The translations under genes and the position numbers were made by a program. 7,214 nt of DNA from assembly GCA_003023665.1 (NCBI GenBank), contig PXYR01000087.1, positions 1 to 7,214 on the forward strand. The letters run 5' to 3'. The stretch's first letter is position 1. Each line of letters starts with the position of its first letter. Source of the DNA: Bacteroidota bacterium. Its GTDB lineage: Bacteria > Bacteroidota > Bacteroidia > Flavobacteriales > Schleiferiaceae. This document shows, piece by piece, positions 6,307 to 7,214 of this stretch. A model generated the notes under the pieces. It had not been told where the DNA came from. It saw nothing but the letters and a program-made list of their open reading frames with translations, and did not search any database.

Positions 6307-6870
6307 ATGGCAAGTACTTCAGATATCAAAAACGGAATGTGTATCAATTTTAATGGACAGCCTTTTCAAGTCATTGAATTCTTACATGTAAAACCAGGAA
6401 AAGGAGCGGCATTCGTGCGCACAAAAATCAAAAACCTGGAAACTGGTCGTGTTTTGGATAATACCTTTCCTGCGGGCTCAAAAATTGAAACCATTGACGT
6501 AGAAACTCGTCAATACCAGTTTTTATATAATGACGGTACCGATTACCACTTCATGAATACCGAAAATTACGAGCAGTTAACTTTTGCAAAAGACTTAATC
6601 AACGCACCGGATTTCTTAGTAGACGGTATGATGTGTTTGGTTCTTTTTCATGCAACGGAGGGCAGAGCTATGGCCGTTGAATTACCACGTACGGTGAACT
6701 TAAAGGTGACCTATGCAGAACCTGCAGTTAAAGGAAATACCTCAACAAATGCCATGAAAACCGTTACTGTGGAGGGCGGCGCGCAAGTTCAGGTGCCGCT
6801 TTTTATAAAAACAGATGAAGAAATAGTAATCAACACTGCGGACGGTTCATATAAGGAACGAGCGAAGTAA
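6307..6870 (+). CDS. efp: Translation elongation factor P
   Basis: EF-P binds between the ribosomal P and E sites and relieves stalling at consecutive prolines. The 187-residue protein matches the usual 185-190 length and has three beta-barrel domains. The N-terminal KOW-like domain (about 1-64) carries the tip loop HVKPGKGAAF, with K32 at the position of E. coli K34, which is beta-lysylated there. The two OB-like domains cover about 66-128 and 130-187. The C-terminal family signature runs from KTVTVEGGAQVQVP (151-164) to the ending DGSYKERAK. Lys at the tip argues against the Arg-rhamnosylated subtype; whether it is modified in this organism cannot be told because no epmA/epmB is in the window. 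It starts at ATG 6307 without a Shine-Dalgarno sequence. Its location after lipid A genes is a known Bacteroidota arrangement and need not mean shared function. It converges on the next gene. Confidence 0.97.
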   Translation: MASTSDIKNGMCINFNGQPFQVIEFLHVKPGKGAAFVRTKIKNLETGRVLDNTFPAGSKIETIDVETRQYQFLYNDGTDYHFMNTENYEQLTFAKDLINAPDFLVDGMMCLVLFHATEGRAMAVELPRTVNLKVTYAEPAVKGNTSTNAMKTVTVEGGAQVQVPLFIKTDEEIVINTADGSYKERAK

Positions 6871-6879
6871 GTGTTACTT
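6865..6879. terminator. Small inverted repeat across the convergent stop codons, possible weak bidirectional terminator
   Basis: AAGTAA (6865-6870) and TTACTT (6874-6879) form a perfect 6-bp stem with a GTG loop. The right arm is followed by TTATTT. It contains the efp TAA and reaches into the TAA of the opposite gene. The stem is short and almost all A-T, so it would be a poor intrinsic terminator; still, nothing else between these convergent genes could end transcription. Confidence 0.3.
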
Positions 6880-7214
6880 TATTTGAGTACGGTTTCTATT
6901 ACCGTATAAATAACAATAAACAAGAAAAAGAACCACATAGCAAAGGCAACCTTTCCCCAAGGAATAGATTTACCGCGTTCTAAGGCACCAACTATTTCAT
7001 CTTCAAGATCACCAAGACCAAGCGCTTCATTGTTCTCTTTTTGGGACGTATTATACTCCAACAGCTCTGGTGTTAGGTAATAACAATCATCCGCCTCATC
7101 AAATTCCAACCAATCCTGTTCAATGACGCATTGATGTTTCTCTTGGAAGGCATTTATCTCTGAGCGCGAAATAGCGCTATCACCAAAAGATTTTTGAAGA
7201 GAAAGGATGATGCT
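6879..7214 (-). CDS. Unrecognised small protein with acidic N-terminal part and C-terminal membrane anchor (5' end outside window)
   Basis: The minus-strand frame is open from the right edge to TAA at 6881-6879, giving 111 visible residues; the true start is beyond the window. A TTG at 7109 in this frame is unlikely to be the start, since the reading frame and protein-like sequence continue upstream (KSFGDSAISRSEINAFQEKH). Residues of about 1-80 are soluble and acidic, with a patch EFDEADDCYYLTPELLEYN (37-55) and a second acidic stretch, GDLEDEIVGALE (68-79). A hydrophobic helix follows at about 88-107 (VAFAMWFFFLFIVIYTVIET), leaving only a few residues after it. This looks like a tail-anchored inner-membrane protein with a cytosolic N-terminal part, unless a missing N-terminal signal changes the topology. 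I do not recognise the family and assign no function. It converges with efp, 8 bp between stop codons. Confidence 0.7.
   Translation of the reverse strand, partial: SIILSLQKSFGDSAISRSEINAFQEKHQCVIEQDWLEFDEADDCYYLTPELLEYNTSQKENNEALGLGDLEDEIVGALERGKSIPWGKVAFAMWFFFLFIVIYTVIETVLK

Noticed and set aside
7085..7109. TTG at 7109 as the start of the minus-strand small gene
   Set aside because: The frame stays open to the window edge and upstream residues look protein-like, so the gene is more likely 5'-truncated by the window.

Overview
The window is a chromosomal housekeeping segment from a member of the Bacteroidota, most likely of the Flavobacteriia or a relative. The reasons are a PorX-type response regulator with a PglZ domain (the type IX secretion regulator of this phylum), an LpxC-FabZ fusion, the order HD protein / lpxD / lpxC-fabZ / lpxA, AT-leaning DNA, and gene starts that mostly lack Shine-Dalgarno sequences. 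I see no mobile element, CRISPR array, tRNA or rRNA. No stretch of 300 bases lacks a gene.

Layout. Positions 1-1217 (minus) hold the first 405 codons of porX; its 3' end lies beyond the left edge. A divergent spacer of about 90 bp separates it from a rightward block of five tightly packed genes at 1308-6252. These are an HD-domain phosphohydrolase, lpxD, the lpxC-fabZ fusion, lpxA and a small ABC-type ATPase. Junctions within the block are a 4-bp overlap, a 2-bp gap, a 1-bp overlap and a 4-bp gap, which implies one transcript with translational coupling. After a 54-bp spacer comes efp (elongation factor P), which may be read through from the block or have its own promoter. A convergent partial gene for a small protein with a C-terminal membrane segment fills 6879-7214. 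Only 8 bp separate its stop codon from that of efp.

How the genes work together. LpxA, LpxC and LpxD catalyse the first three committed steps of lipid A synthesis on UDP-GlcNAc, here encoded in the order D-C-A. FabZ, fused to LpxC, dehydrates 3-hydroxyacyl-ACP for fatty acid elongation. The same 3-hydroxyacyl-ACP pool is the acyl donor for LpxA and LpxD, so the fusion fixes the ratio of two activities at that branch point. The divergent porX product controls type IX secretion, whose cargo is commonly anchored to surface LPS in this phylum. The neighbourhood is thus centred on the outer membrane, although a regulatory link between the two sides is only inferred.

The most notable oddities are the ABC ATPase, which appears to lack the usual Q-loop Gln and switch His and has no visible permease; a short LpxD C-terminus; a non-ATG start for the HD gene; and a small inverted repeat spanning the efp and convergent-gene stop codons. 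I found no convincing new defence or mobile system.
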